In this document: one piece after another, positions 44,481 to 53,629 of the stretch
Layout of the letters: every line of letters starts with the position of its first letter
How positions within the stretch are numbered: the stretch's first letter is position 1
Assembly (NCBI GenBank): GCA_023439125.1
Contig: JAEXOU010000005.1
Span: 744,001-808,000, forward strand
Reading direction: 5' to 3'
DNA: 64,000 nucleotides
Origin: Bacillota bacterium
GTDB taxonomy: Bacteria; Bacillota; Clostridia; Lachnospirales; Lachnospiraceae
Notes under the pieces: generated by a model
The model's input: the letters and a program-made list of their open reading frames with translations, nothing else
What the model was told of the DNA's origin: nothing
The model's database searches: none
Translations under genes and position numbers: made by a program

Positions 44481-45821
44481 TTAGCCAACTTTTCTTAATC
44501 TAGCAATAAAGAAGCCATCGGTATTCCATTGGTAAGGAAGTACTTGAAGATATCCCTCTTTCGTTGTTTCAGACCACATTTTTTCTGGTAAATACGGGTT
44601 GATATCCTCTAATTCAAATCCAAGTGTTTTTAGGAACCTCACATTATCTTCATTTTCCATAGGATTAATTGTACAAGTACTATAGATCAATGTCCTGCCT
44701 TGTTTTACATACTGAGAGACGACTTTGAGAATGTCCTTTTGTAAGGAAGCTAACTCTTTCATACTCTCCCAAGTCATATTATACTTGATATCTGGTTTCT
44801 TTCCAATAACACCCAAGCCACTACAAGGCAAGTCTGCAATAACGATATCAGCAGATCCGATTAGTTCTTCTTTAAGAACTAAAGCATCCGCTACTTTAGC
44901 GGTTAGATTATCTACTTTTAATCGTTTTGCATTTTCAATAATCAAATCTACTTTACGTTGTGTCTTGTCAAAGGCGTATACTCTTCCTGTTCCATTTAAT
45001 AGCTGTGCTACATGAATCGATTTCCCACCAGGTGCTGCACATACATCAATAATTTTATCATTTGGTTGTACGTTAGCAATTTTTCCTACTAACATAGAGC
45101 TTTCATCCTGAACCGTAAATAAACCATTTTGAAAACTAGCAAGGCGCTCTAAAGAATCATAATTACTGATACGAAGCGCTTCTTGTAGTAGATGTCCCTC
45201 TTGAACATCCACACCTTCCATTACTAAATTTTCCTTTAGTTTTTCAACTGAGATATTATTTACATCACAACGAATCGTTGTTTCTTTATTAGCACAAAAA
45301 GCTTCTAAAATCATTCTTGTATGCTCCATACCAAATCGTTTCGCCCAAAAATTTACGAGCCATAATGGAGTTGAAAATTCATAGCTTAGCTGCTCTGATT
45401 TTGATATTTTTTCAGGCATACTCATAAGCATATCTCTCTGTCGAACCATCGATCGCAAGATGCCATTTACAAAGCCTGATAATCCAGTAAGTCCTCGCTT
45501 TTTTGCTAGCTTTACTGCTTCATTGCAAACGGCTGATTCCGGAACCTGAGTCATATATTTAATCTGATAAACCCCGATACGTAGAAGGTTACGTATCAGT
45601 GGTTTCATTTTGCTTACTTTGATTTTAGAAAATCGATTAATATCATAATCTAGCGTGATCTGTTGTTCTACACAACCAGTTACTAAACGAGAGATAAATG
45701 CTCGATCTTGTTTTTCTAACTCAGTTGCTTTTTTTAAACCATCGTTGATTACAATATGACTTAATCTTTTTTCTTCTAATATGTCAATTAACATATCTAG
45801 CGCTATTTCTCTAGCGTTCAT
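44481..45821 (-). CDS. rsmB: 16S rRNA (cytosine967-C5)-methyltransferase RsmB
   Basis: A 446-residue enzyme: N-terminal NusB-like helical RNA-binding domain (residues 1-140), then a Rossmann methyltransferase with VCAAPGGKSIHVAQLL (SAM), ADLPCSGLGVIGKKPDIKY (first catalytic Cys), and LIYSTCTINPMENE (second Cys). The length is normal for the family. The ATG at 45821 has GGAGG seven bases before it. It lies between the metalloprotease and rlmN, as in the conserved fmt-rsmB-rlmN-prpC order. Confidence 0.96.
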   Translation of the reverse strand: MNAREIALDMLIDILEEKRLSHIVINDGLKKATELEKQDRAFISRLVTGCVEQQITLDYDINRFSKIKVSKMKPLIRNLLRIGVYQIKYMTQVPESAVCNEAVKLAKKRGLTGLSGFVNGILRSMVRQRDMLMSMPEKISKSEQLSYEFSTPLWLVNFWAKRFGMEHTRMILEAFCANKETTIRCDVNNISVEKLKENLVMEGVDVQEGHLLQEALRISNYDSLERLASFQNGLFTVQDESSMLVGKIANVQPNDKIIDVCAAPGGKSIHVAQLLNGTGRVYAFDKTQRKVDLIIENAKRLKVDNLTAKVADALVLKEELIGSADIVIADLPCSGLGVIGKKPDIKYNMTWESMKELASLQKDILKVVSQYVKQGRTLIYSTCTINPMENEDNVRFLKTLGFELEDINPYLPEKMWSETTKEGYLQVLPYQWNTDGFFIARLRKVG

Positions 45822-45845
45822 TCCCAATCCTCCATATAACTTCTA

Positions 45846-46574
45846 TTAATCATTACTTCTTCCTCGATTTCCGAACAGTAAGATCAGACGAAGTAATTGT
45901 AAGATAGAAGCTGCTGCTGCTGCAACATACGTAAGTGCCGCCGCCTTTAATACCTTTGAAGTTTTGCTTATTTCATCTTGTCGTAACATACCTGTATCGG
46001 ATAAAATTCGTATTGCACGATTGGATGCATTAAATTCTACTGGAAGCGTCACAAGCTGAAATAAAACTGCTGCTGAAAACAAAATAATTCCGATTGTAAT
46101 TAACATTGAAGACCCACCCAATAAGATACCAATAAAAATTAATGGCCAAGAAATTGTGGCTCCAAAGTTTGCCACTGGTACAAGGGAAGCTCGTAATCTC
46201 AAAGGGCCATAAGCCTTTTGATCTTGAATTGCATGTCCACATTCATGAGCAGCAACACCAATCGCTGCAACGGACGTACTTCCATAAACACTATCGGAAA
46301 GACGTAATACTTTTGTACGAGAATCATAATGATCTGTTAAATCACCTCTTACATGTTCAATTCTTACATTATAAATTCCCGCTTGATGCAAAATCCGTTC
46401 AGCTGCCATAGCTCCGGTAAGTCCAGAATATGACTGCACTCTTGAATATTTTGCATAAGTCGATTTCACTTTTATAGAAGCAAGAATACTAAGGATAGCA
46501 CCGATAAGAATCAAGTAGTAAGTAGGATCAAAATAAAAGCCATATCCAAACGGCATTCCATAGTATAATAACAT
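45846..46574 (-). CDS. Membrane zinc metallopeptidase (YugP family)
   Basis: A 242-residue membrane protein with a helix near residues 17-35, zinc motif HECGH at 110-114 (AAHECGHAIQDQ), and further hydrophobic helices in the second half (WPLIFIGILLGG, ILFSAAVLFQLVTLP). The family (DUF2268-unrelated, YugP-type) has no firmly known substrate. AGGAGG precedes the ATG by five bases. It is inserted between fmt and rsmB, an arrangement common in Lachnospiraceae and relatives, as I recall. Its presence in a translation/maturation operon hints at membrane-protein quality control, which is inference. Confidence 0.88.
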   Translation of the reverse strand: MLLYYGMPFGYGFYFDPTYYLILIGAILSILASIKVKSTYAKYSRVQSYSGLTGAMAAERILHQAGIYNVRIEHVRGDLTDHYDSRTKVLRLSDSVYGSTSVAAIGVAAHECGHAIQDQKAYGPLRLRASLVPVANFGATISWPLIFIGILLGGSSMLITIGIILFSAAVLFQLVTLPVEFNASNRAIRILSDTGMLRQDEISKTSKVLKAAALTYVAAAAASILQLLRLILLFGNRGRSND

Positions 46575-46597
46575 AGCTACCTCCTGTATGAAGTTGT

Positions 46598-47545
46598 TTA
46601 AACGCCGAGTACTGTTCCAAGTTCTAGTGAATAACCACGAAGGAATTCACTTGCTGTCATTCGTTTTTTACCCTCTAACTGTAATTCCTTAATACTAAGA
46701 TATCCTTTTCCAGTCTTAACAAGAAAAGAATCTTTGTTTACAGCTACAATAGAACCACAAACATATTCTTCTGGATGAATGCCATTAATTGAAGAAACAA
46801 CATCAGCGCTCCAAATTTTTAATGTTTTCTGGTGAAGTTTAGTATATGCACTTGGCCAAGGATTCAATCCTCGAATCAAACGTTCTAACACAACTGCATC
46901 TTTGTGAAAATCCATGTTTCCCATTTCTTTTTTGAACTGTTTTACATGAGACGCTTTTGTATCATCTTGTTTTTCGTAAATCGCAGTACCATTACGAATT
47001 TGCTCTATAGCTATGAGTAATGCATGTGCTCCTACATCTGCTAATTTATCATGTAAACTACCACCTGTTTCCTTTGCGTCTATCTTAACTTCTTCTTTGT
47101 ATATCATATCACCAGTATCAATCCCAGCATCCATCTTCATGATTGTGACACCTGTTTTTTCTTCACCATCAATGATTACTTGTTGAATTGGTGCTGCTCC
47201 ACGATATTTTGGAAGTAAGGAAGCATGGACATTGATACAGCCAAGCGGCGGAAGATCTAACAGCTCTTTTGAAAGAATTTGACCAAATGCTGCAACTATA
47301 ATCATATCTGGTTGTAAGCTTCTCATTTCTTCAATAAAGCTTTCGTCTCTTGCTCTTGTTGGTTGATAAATAGGTAACGAATATTCCAAAGCAACTTTTT
47401 TCACATCAGGAAAAGCCATTTCTTTTCCTCTACCCTTTGGTTTATCTGGTTGAGTAACAACTGCTATAACATCGATCTTCTCTTCTAAAAGTGCTCTTAA
47501 AATTCTCGCTGCGATTTCCGGAGTACCCATAAAAATAACTTTCAT
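46598..47545 (-). CDS. fmt: Methionyl-tRNA formyltransferase
   Basis: A 315-residue enzyme that formylates initiator Met-tRNA. Seen: MKVIFMGTPEIAARILRAL, the folate-binding and catalytic region INVHASLLPKYRGAAPIQQ with Asn/His, and GVTIMKMDAGIDTGDM with the catalytic Asp, then the OB-like C-terminal domain (IRGLNPWPSAYTKL). The ATG at 47545 has AGAGAGG nine bases upstream; a GTG at 47569 would be part of that site. It follows def, its usual partner. Confidence 0.96.
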   Translation of the reverse strand: MKVIFMGTPEIAARILRALLEEKIDVIAVVTQPDKPKGRGKEMAFPDVKKVALEYSLPIYQPTRARDESFIEEMRSLQPDMIIVAAFGQILSKELLDLPPLGCINVHASLLPKYRGAAPIQQVIIDGEEKTGVTIMKMDAGIDTGDMIYKEEVKIDAKETGGSLHDKLADVGAHALLIAIEQIRNGTAIYEKQDDTKASHVKQFKKEMGNMDFHKDAVVLERLIRGLNPWPSAYTKLHQKTLKIWSADVVSSINGIHPEEYVCGSIVAVNKDSFLVKTGKGYLSIKELQLEGKKRMTASEFLRGYSLELGTVLGV

Positions 47546-47663
47546 ATCGAAAAACCTCTCTTTTATCACAATTAAATATCTAATGTAACGAATCTTACTT
47601 TTCTACATAATTCAAGTAAATCGAACTTTTTAGGTACAACCACTCTAATTAGCTAATTGAATT

Positions 47664-48149
47664 CTACTCATCATCTTCCACTGTTTCCGTATCATGTAAG
47701 GAGCCTTCAACTAACGAAACATAAAGTTTTCCGTCTAAATGATCAATTTCATGACAGAATGCCCTAGCAAGTAAACCTTCGCCTTCTATTTCAAATTCTT
47801 CCATATTTTCATTCAAAGCGCGAACCTTAACATGATTCGGTCTCGTTACTGTACCAGCTTTTCCAGGTACCGATAAACATCCTTCGTCACCCACTTGTTC
47901 CCCATCTGCTTCAATAATCTCTGGATTTATTAAAATAATAGGGGATTCTCCTTCAGGAGTAACATCGATGGTTACTATCCTCTTAAGGATTCCAACCTGT
48001 GGTGCAGCTAAACCTACTCCTTGCGCATCATACATCGTGTCCAGCATGTCCTGAATTAAAGTTTTAATCTTATCAGTCATTTCAGTTACTGGTTTAGATT
48101 TTTTTTCGAGGATACTATCTCCCATAATTCTAATATTTCTCGTAGCCAT
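47664..48149 (-). CDS. def: Peptide deformylase
   Basis: A 161-residue metalloenzyme that removes the N-formyl group from new proteins. All three motifs are present: GVGLAAPQVG, EGCLSVPG with the metal-ligand Cys, and HEIDHLDG with catalytic Glu and two His ligands. The ATG at 48149 has AGGAG seven bases upstream; a longer frame starting at 48179 overlaps the end of priA. The 118-base gap to fmt contains nothing recognisable. Confidence 0.97.
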   Translation of the reverse strand: MATRNIRIMGDSILEKKSKPVTEMTDKIKTLIQDMLDTMYDAQGVGLAAPQVGILKRIVTIDVTPEGESPIILINPEIIEADGEQVGDEGCLSVPGKAGTVTRPNHVKVRALNENMEEFEIEGEGLLARAFCHEIDHLDGKLYVSLVEGSLHDTETVEDDE

Positions 48150-48168
48150 TTTATATCTCCTTTTTATC

Positions 48169-50412
48169 TTAATACCCAATCATTGGGTTGAAATCAAATT
48201 GAACGGTAGCATCTGACATTTGTTTGGAAACCTCTGTATAACGTTCCAAAAAGTCTTTTAGCAGAGTTAGTCTATCATATTCTTCATCTTTTATATAGAG
48301 TATTCTTCTGTAAACATCATTAATTTTTGATAAATTTGCTTCTGCCGGTCCAATTACAACCATTTCTTCCAATAATTTTTCATCTTCTATCCATTCTTTT
48401 GTTGCTCCTGCGATTAATTCCGAAACTAAAGCTACACAATCCTCTTTCTTAGACATAACTAATACTGCCATAATATGTGCGATTGGAGGATACTTCATTA
48501 ATCTACGGTAATTAATCTCATTCTTGTAAAATTGATCATAATCCTGTTTTGCTGCAGCAACAACAGCATAATGTTCAGGCTGATAAGTCTGAATAACAAC
48601 CTCTCCCTCGAGTTCACCACGCCCAGCTCGTCCCGTTGCTTGTGCTAACAATTGGTATGTTCTTTCCGCTGCACGATAATCATTCGAGTATAAGGATAAA
48701 TCCGCCGCTAAAATACCAACTAACGTGACACCTTCAAAATCATGTCCTTTTACAATCATTTGTGTGCCAACTAAAATATCTGCTTTTTTCTTTGAAAAAG
48801 CACTTAATATTTCCTCATAACTGTTTTTTCCCTTAGTTGTATCCGCATCCATTCGTAGAATCCGGGCTGTGGGAAACTCTGCTGCGACCATTGCTTCAAC
48901 TTTTTGTGTCCCTGTTCCGAATGCAGCGATATATTTGGAGTTACAACTAGGGCATAGATTCGGTGATACAGTTTGATACCCACAATAATGACATTTAAGT
49001 GTTCGATTATTATGAGCAGTCAGTGAAATATCACAATGAGGACATTTTATTACGTAACCGCAACTTCGACAAGATACAAAGCCAGCGAAACCACGTCGAT
49101 TCAAAAACAACATAATTTGCTCTTTTTTTGCAAGCCGATCCTGAATCAGTTCTCTTAACTTATAACTAAAGATGGACTTATTGTGTTTTCTCAATTCCTC
49201 CTTCAAGTCAACAATATGAACAGTTGGAGTCTTCGATGTCTTCGCTCTTTGTTTTAATTCAAATAAAGTAAATTCTCCAGTTTTTACTTTGTAATATGCT
49301 TCGAGCGAAGGAGTTGCCGAGCCCAATACAACAAAAGCATTATTTAAGGAAGCTCGCATAATAGCGACTTCTCTCGCGTGATACTTTGGAGGCATCTCAC
49401 TCTTATAGCTACCTTCATGTTCTTCATCTATAATGATCACGCCAAGATTTGCGAACGGTGTAAAAAGTGCAGAACGTGGACCAATCATAATATCAATCTC
49501 GCCTTTTTTTGCGCGTTCAATCTGGTCATATCGTTCACCTGCCGACATTTTCGAATTTAAAATTGAAACGCGGTCTAAAAATCTTTTACGAAATCGCATT
49601 ACTGTCTGATAGGTCAGAGCAATTTCGGGAATTAGTAAAATGGCCTGCTTCCCTTGTTGAATGACATAATCAATCAACTCCATATAAACTTCTGTTTTCC
49701 CGCTGCCTGTAACTCCATGAATCAAGTAAGTTTTTCGTAATCCCTGCTCATAATCATAAATCACTCCATCTACAATTGATTGCTGCGCTTGATTTAAGAT
49801 TGCCTTATCAATTTTGATGTCTTTAGTTTCTAGCGGATTACGATATGCAACGAAAGCTTCTATTTCGATAATTCCTGCATCTGATAACGATTGAATCGTC
49901 GTTCGAGAAATCTTGAGTGTATTCAGAACATACTCAAAGTTTAAATGCTTTTGTCCTTTAAGTGCCTCTAGCAATTTCACCTTGGCTTTATAACGCTTTT
50001 TCGTAAATTCCGTAATCAATAAGTTAAGTTGCTCTTCGTTAACAAGACATTGAATTGACTTCTTTTCCACTTGCTTTACACTTTTCTTAACTGGAATCAC
50101 GGTTTTTAGAGCATCATTTAAAGTACCGCCATAATTTTCTTTTATATAACCTGCAAGTGTAATCAATTGCCCTTCAATTGGAAGCTTCCCTTCAATTACA
50201 CTATCTAATGGTTTAATCTTTTCTGGATCAAATTTAGGTGCATCAGATACGGAAACGATATATCCTTGAATTTTTCGATTCCCCTTACCAAAAGGAGCAT
50301 AAACAGCCGCACCAATATGTGCCTTTCCCTCTAGTTCCTCTGGTATAGCATATTGATACGTTTTATCTAAACTTTCGACAGATATATCTACAATAACATC
50401 CGCATATCGCAT
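48169..50412 (-). CDS. priA: Primosomal replication restart helicase PriA
   Basis: A 747-residue DNA helicase. Order: N-terminal 3' DNA-binding domain, helicase core with Walker A HGVTGSGKTEVYM and Walker B IIIDEEHEGSYKS, an inserted zinc domain with eight Cys (CRSCGYVIKCPHC and CHYCG, CPSC), and motifs GTQMIVKGHDF and QATGRAGRG. It restarts stalled forks. The ribosome-binding site AAAGGT is 11 bases away from the ATG and weak; the gene begins eight bases after the murF stop. Confidence 0.96.
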   Translation of the reverse strand: MRYADVIVDISVESLDKTYQYAIPEELEGKAHIGAAVYAPFGKGNRKIQGYIVSVSDAPKFDPEKIKPLDSVIEGKLPIEGQLITLAGYIKENYGGTLNDALKTVIPVKKSVKQVEKKSIQCLVNEEQLNLLITEFTKKRYKAKVKLLEALKGQKHLNFEYVLNTLKISRTTIQSLSDAGIIEIEAFVAYRNPLETKDIKIDKAILNQAQQSIVDGVIYDYEQGLRKTYLIHGVTGSGKTEVYMELIDYVIQQGKQAILLIPEIALTYQTVMRFRKRFLDRVSILNSKMSAGERYDQIERAKKGEIDIMIGPRSALFTPFANLGVIIIDEEHEGSYKSEMPPKYHAREVAIMRASLNNAFVVLGSATPSLEAYYKVKTGEFTLFELKQRAKTSKTPTVHIVDLKEELRKHNKSIFSYKLRELIQDRLAKKEQIMLFLNRRGFAGFVSCRSCGYVIKCPHCDISLTAHNNRTLKCHYCGYQTVSPNLCPSCNSKYIAAFGTGTQKVEAMVAAEFPTARILRMDADTTKGKNSYEEILSAFSKKKADILVGTQMIVKGHDFEGVTLVGILAADLSLYSNDYRAAERTYQLLAQATGRAGRGELEGEVVIQTYQPEHYAVVAAAKQDYDQFYKNEINYRRLMKYPPIAHIMAVLVMSKKEDCVALVSELIAGATKEWIEDEKLLEEMVVIGPAEANLSKINDVYRRILYIKDEEYDRLTLLKDFLERYTEVSKQMSDATVQFDFNPMIGY

Positions 50413-50420
50413 CTAACACA

Positions 50421-51926
50421 TCAACCTTTCTTAACAAGATTTACAAGTACCTCAAGTTGCATTCCTCTTGATCCTTTAAATAAAATTGCATCCTTCGGTT
50501 TTAATAATTTCATAATACAATCTGCTGCTTCCTCTTTTGTTTCGAAAGAATGTACTTCAATAGCAGAATTATGTTCCTTAACTGCCTTTGCAATAAATTT
50601 AGCTTCCTGTCCAATCGTAATAACAACATCAATCGCTTTGGCACTTTCGATATGATTCATAGAGTGTTTTGCTAAATACTCACCAACCTCGTAATGACAA
50701 GCTTCTGAAATCTCACCTAACTCAAGAATATCAGCAAATACAATTAACTTACGATGATCCTTTGGTAATTCTAATAGAATATTAATAGCACCCTTCATCG
50801 AATCCGGACTTGCATTATACGTATCATCGATGACGGTAATCTGATTCACCTTCTCGATTCCTCCACGCATTGTAATCGGATGATATTCCTTCAATCCAAG
50901 TTTTGCAATCTTAGGTTCTATTCCATAAAAATCTGCAATATAAAGCGCAGCCAATGCATTTAATACATTGTGTTGTCCAAGAACTGATAACTCTATATTT
51001 TCTTGTCGTTTCTCTCCATCTCTAGTTACATAATTATACACGAAATGAGTTTCTTCTCCAACACTTTGAATGTTGGATGCGTAAACAACCGAACTATCAT
51101 CAGTACCAAAAGTAACAATTTCTGCATATTTTAGCTTATTTTTTGTCTCATCTGATAGATTCATAGTATCAATAAGTTGTGTTTTTTCTTTGTCACTTTT
51201 CTTAGGATTTTGGAATGCATCATAAAATTGACGTAATAATCTATCATCTCCGTTGACAAGCAAGACGCTCCCTTTTTCAAGATGATTGCAAATATTTGCT
51301 TTTTCGGAGCGAATATTTTCCATTGTTTTTAACTGCCCAATATGTGATACACCAATGTTTGTAATTACTGCAAAATTCGGTTTTGCCACATCACAAAGGC
51401 GTTTCATTTCACCAAACTGACTCATTCCCATCTCGATTACAGCAATATCATGCTCGTTCGTAATTCGAGTCATCATTTGTGGTAGCCCAACTTGACTATT
51501 CATATTTTTATCTGTTTTCAAAACACACTTTTTTGTTTCTAAAGCCGCAGCAATCATTTCTTTCGTCGTTGTCTTTCCAACGCTTCCTGTAATCCCGATT
51601 AGGGGAAGGTTTTGAAACTTAGCGCGGTAATAAGCTCCTAGACATTGCAGAGCAGCAACACTTTGATCCACTTTAATATAAGTCATATCTTCGGTCGCAG
51701 GTTCAACAAAATCTCTCATAGTAAAAGTACATCGCATACCATTTTCATATGCATTTTTTATATAATCATGTGCATCCACGCGTTCTCCAATGATTGGTAC
51801 AAATAACGTACTGTTATCTCCCTCTTTGGAGTTTGTGCTAAACTTATCTATCGTTCGACTAGAATCACCCTGAATCATCGTACCTCCAACAACCTGGGCA
51901 ATCTCGTTCATCGTAAAAATTGCCAT
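50421..51926 (-). CDS. murF: UDP-N-acetylmuramoyl-tripeptide--D-alanyl-D-alanine ligase MurF
   Basis: A 501-residue Mur ligase that adds D-Ala-D-Ala to the precursor. Seen: P-loop GITGSVGKTTTKEMIAAAL, VIEMGMSQFGEM, ITNIGVSHIGQL, and DDTYNASPDSMKGAINIL, a MurF-type signature. AGAGG lies five bases before the ATG. It follows murE by 69 bases, forming a murE-murF pair linked to priA instead of the dcw cluster. Confidence 0.96.
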   Translation of the reverse strand: MAIFTMNEIAQVVGGTMIQGDSSRTIDKFSTNSKEGDNSTLFVPIIGERVDAHDYIKNAYENGMRCTFTMRDFVEPATEDMTYIKVDQSVAALQCLGAYYRAKFQNLPLIGITGSVGKTTTKEMIAAALETKKCVLKTDKNMNSQVGLPQMMTRITNEHDIAVIEMGMSQFGEMKRLCDVAKPNFAVITNIGVSHIGQLKTMENIRSEKANICNHLEKGSVLLVNGDDRLLRQFYDAFQNPKKSDKEKTQLIDTMNLSDETKNKLKYAEIVTFGTDDSSVVYASNIQSVGEETHFVYNYVTRDGEKRQENIELSVLGQHNVLNALAALYIADFYGIEPKIAKLGLKEYHPITMRGGIEKVNQITVIDDTYNASPDSMKGAINILLELPKDHRKLIVFADILELGEISEACHYEVGEYLAKHSMNHIESAKAIDVVITIGQEAKFIAKAVKEHNSAIEVHSFETKEEAADCIMKLLKPKDAILFKGSRGMQLEVLVNLVKKG

Positions 51927-51995
51927 TTTAACCTCTCCTACCTATAAGTGAGTAACTCACTTATTTTTATTTTTAGCTTAGGTTTAGCTTTTACC

Positions 51996-53480
51996 CTACA
52001 AGCAAGCCTTTTGTTCTTCTGTCATTTCATCTAGTATTTCTTGAATCAATTCTCGTTCATCCATATGATGTTTTTGACCACATATTTCTTGATAGTCTTC
52101 GTGTCCCTTACCCGCTAATAGAATAACATCACCATCTTTAGCATTTAAGATACAGTATCGAATTGCTTCTTTACGATCAATGATTGCAATATACTTTCCT
52201 GGACCTCGTTTAACTCCAACCACAATATCATCAATAATAGATTGAGGTTCCTCATATCTCGGATTATCCGAAGTTACAACTGTAAGATCAGCTTTATTGG
52301 ACGAGATTTCTCCCATCTCAAAGCGACGGTCACGAGAACGGTTACCACCACAACCAAACATGCAAACTAATCGATTTGGTTGATATTCACGTAATGTAGT
52401 TAAAACACTGTCTAAACTCATCGCATTATGAGCATAATCAATCATCAACGTAAAACGTTTGGATATTGCAATCGGTTCAACTCTACCCTTAACTTTTACA
52501 GATAACAATGCTTCTTGAATTTTTTCAATTGGGACTGCAAAATGACGACAAATTGCAATTGCAGTCAAAGAATTGTAAACACTAAATTTACCTGGGATAT
52601 CAACTTGAACATGAAAATCCATGAGTCCCTTAATATCATAAGTTACTCCTAAGTTGCCAAGATGTGAATGTAAATCCACATTGACAGCTCTTAGACTCGC
52701 ACTTTCGCTCATACCGTATGTTTCTACTGAACATGTATGATTTTCAAGAATTTCTGTAAGATGGCTGTCGTCTGCATTTAGAATTCCAACCTTACATTGT
52801 TGAAACAACAATGATTTACATGCGATATAATCAGCAAAATCTTTATGTTCTCCTGGCCCAATATGGTCTGGCTCTAGATTAGTAAAGATTCCAAAATCAA
52901 ACGTAAATCCTCCAACACGATAAAGCATTAGTCCTTGCGAAGATACTTCCATAACGACGCACTCGCAACCTGCTTTCACCATTTCATTAAAATATTCTTG
53001 TACATAGTAAGACTCTGGTGTTGTATTATTCGCTGGAATTTTAACATCACCAATAATCGTCTCAATTGTACCTATTAAACCTGTCTTATACCCAGCTTTT
53101 TCTAAGATGGATTGAACCATATATGCTGTAGTTGTTTTTCCCTTGGTTCCAGTAATACCAATGGTTTTCAACTTTTCTGCCGGATAATTAAAGTATGCTG
53201 CTGACATATAACTTAAAGCTTTTCTCGTTTGATCTACTTTTATTATAGTTACATTCTCGTTGTCTATTGAAACCTCATCTTCCACTACTAAGGCAACTGC
53301 TCCCATAGATACTGCTTTTTGAGCAAATTCATGCCCATCACTCATAACACCTTTCATACAAACAAAAACAGAACCAGCGATTACCTTTCTAGAATCAAAC
53401 ACTAACGTTGTAATATCAACATCTTCATTTCCTTTGATTACTTCATACTGTAATTTCTCCAACAAACTTACTAATTTCAT
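51996..53480 (-). CDS. murE: UDP-N-acetylmuramoyl-L-alanyl-D-glutamate--2,6-diaminopimelate ligase MurE
   Basis: A 494-residue Mur ligase. Seen: GITGTKGKTTTAYMVQSIL (ATP), NNTTPESYYVQEYF, ASSQGLMLYRVGGF-like VMEVSSQGL, YAHNAMSLD, and DNPRYEEPQ. The DNPR motif indicates meso-diaminopimelate as substrate, so the wall is DAP type. The ATG at 53480 has GAGG six bases upstream; an in-frame GTG at 53492 overlaps that site. It heads the murE-murF-priA run. Confidence 0.96.
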   Translation of the reverse strand: MKLVSLLEKLQYEVIKGNEDVDITTLVFDSRKVIAGSVFVCMKGVMSDGHEFAQKAVSMGAVALVVEDEVSIDNENVTIIKVDQTRKALSYMSAAYFNYPAEKLKTIGITGTKGKTTTAYMVQSILEKAGYKTGLIGTIETIIGDVKIPANNTTPESYYVQEYFNEMVKAGCECVVMEVSSQGLMLYRVGGFTFDFGIFTNLEPDHIGPGEHKDFADYIACKSLLFQQCKVGILNADDSHLTEILENHTCSVETYGMSESASLRAVNVDLHSHLGNLGVTYDIKGLMDFHVQVDIPGKFSVYNSLTAIAICRHFAVPIEKIQEALLSVKVKGRVEPIAISKRFTLMIDYAHNAMSLDSVLTTLREYQPNRLVCMFGCGGNRSRDRRFEMGEISSNKADLTVVTSDNPRYEEPQSIIDDIVVGVKRGPGKYIAIIDRKEAIRYCILNAKDGDVILLAGKGHEDYQEICGQKHHMDERELIQEILDEMTEEQKACL

Positions 53481-53597
53481 ATTAATCCTCACAATTCTTC
53501 CATATGCTATAGGTAAAACACAAAAATTGAATTCTCACCTATGAACTATTTTTCTACTTTTCTTAATACTTATTATACGTAACTTCATCACGACAAA

Positions 53598-53625
53598 TTC
53601 CCACGACTAAATTTAGCCGTGGGAA
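53598..53625. repeat. Imperfect palindrome resembling an IS200/IS605 end hairpin
   Basis: TTCCCACG and CGTGGGAA flank CTAAATTTAG-like sequence, giving an almost complete 28-base palindrome. It lies between glgA and murE, starting 32 bases before the first base of the glgA stop on the plus strand. There is no T-run after it on the minus strand. Similar CCCACG-CGTGGG hairpins mark IS200/IS605-family ends. No transposase is nearby, so it may be a solo remnant. Confidence 0.4.
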
Positions 53626-53629
53626 ATGC

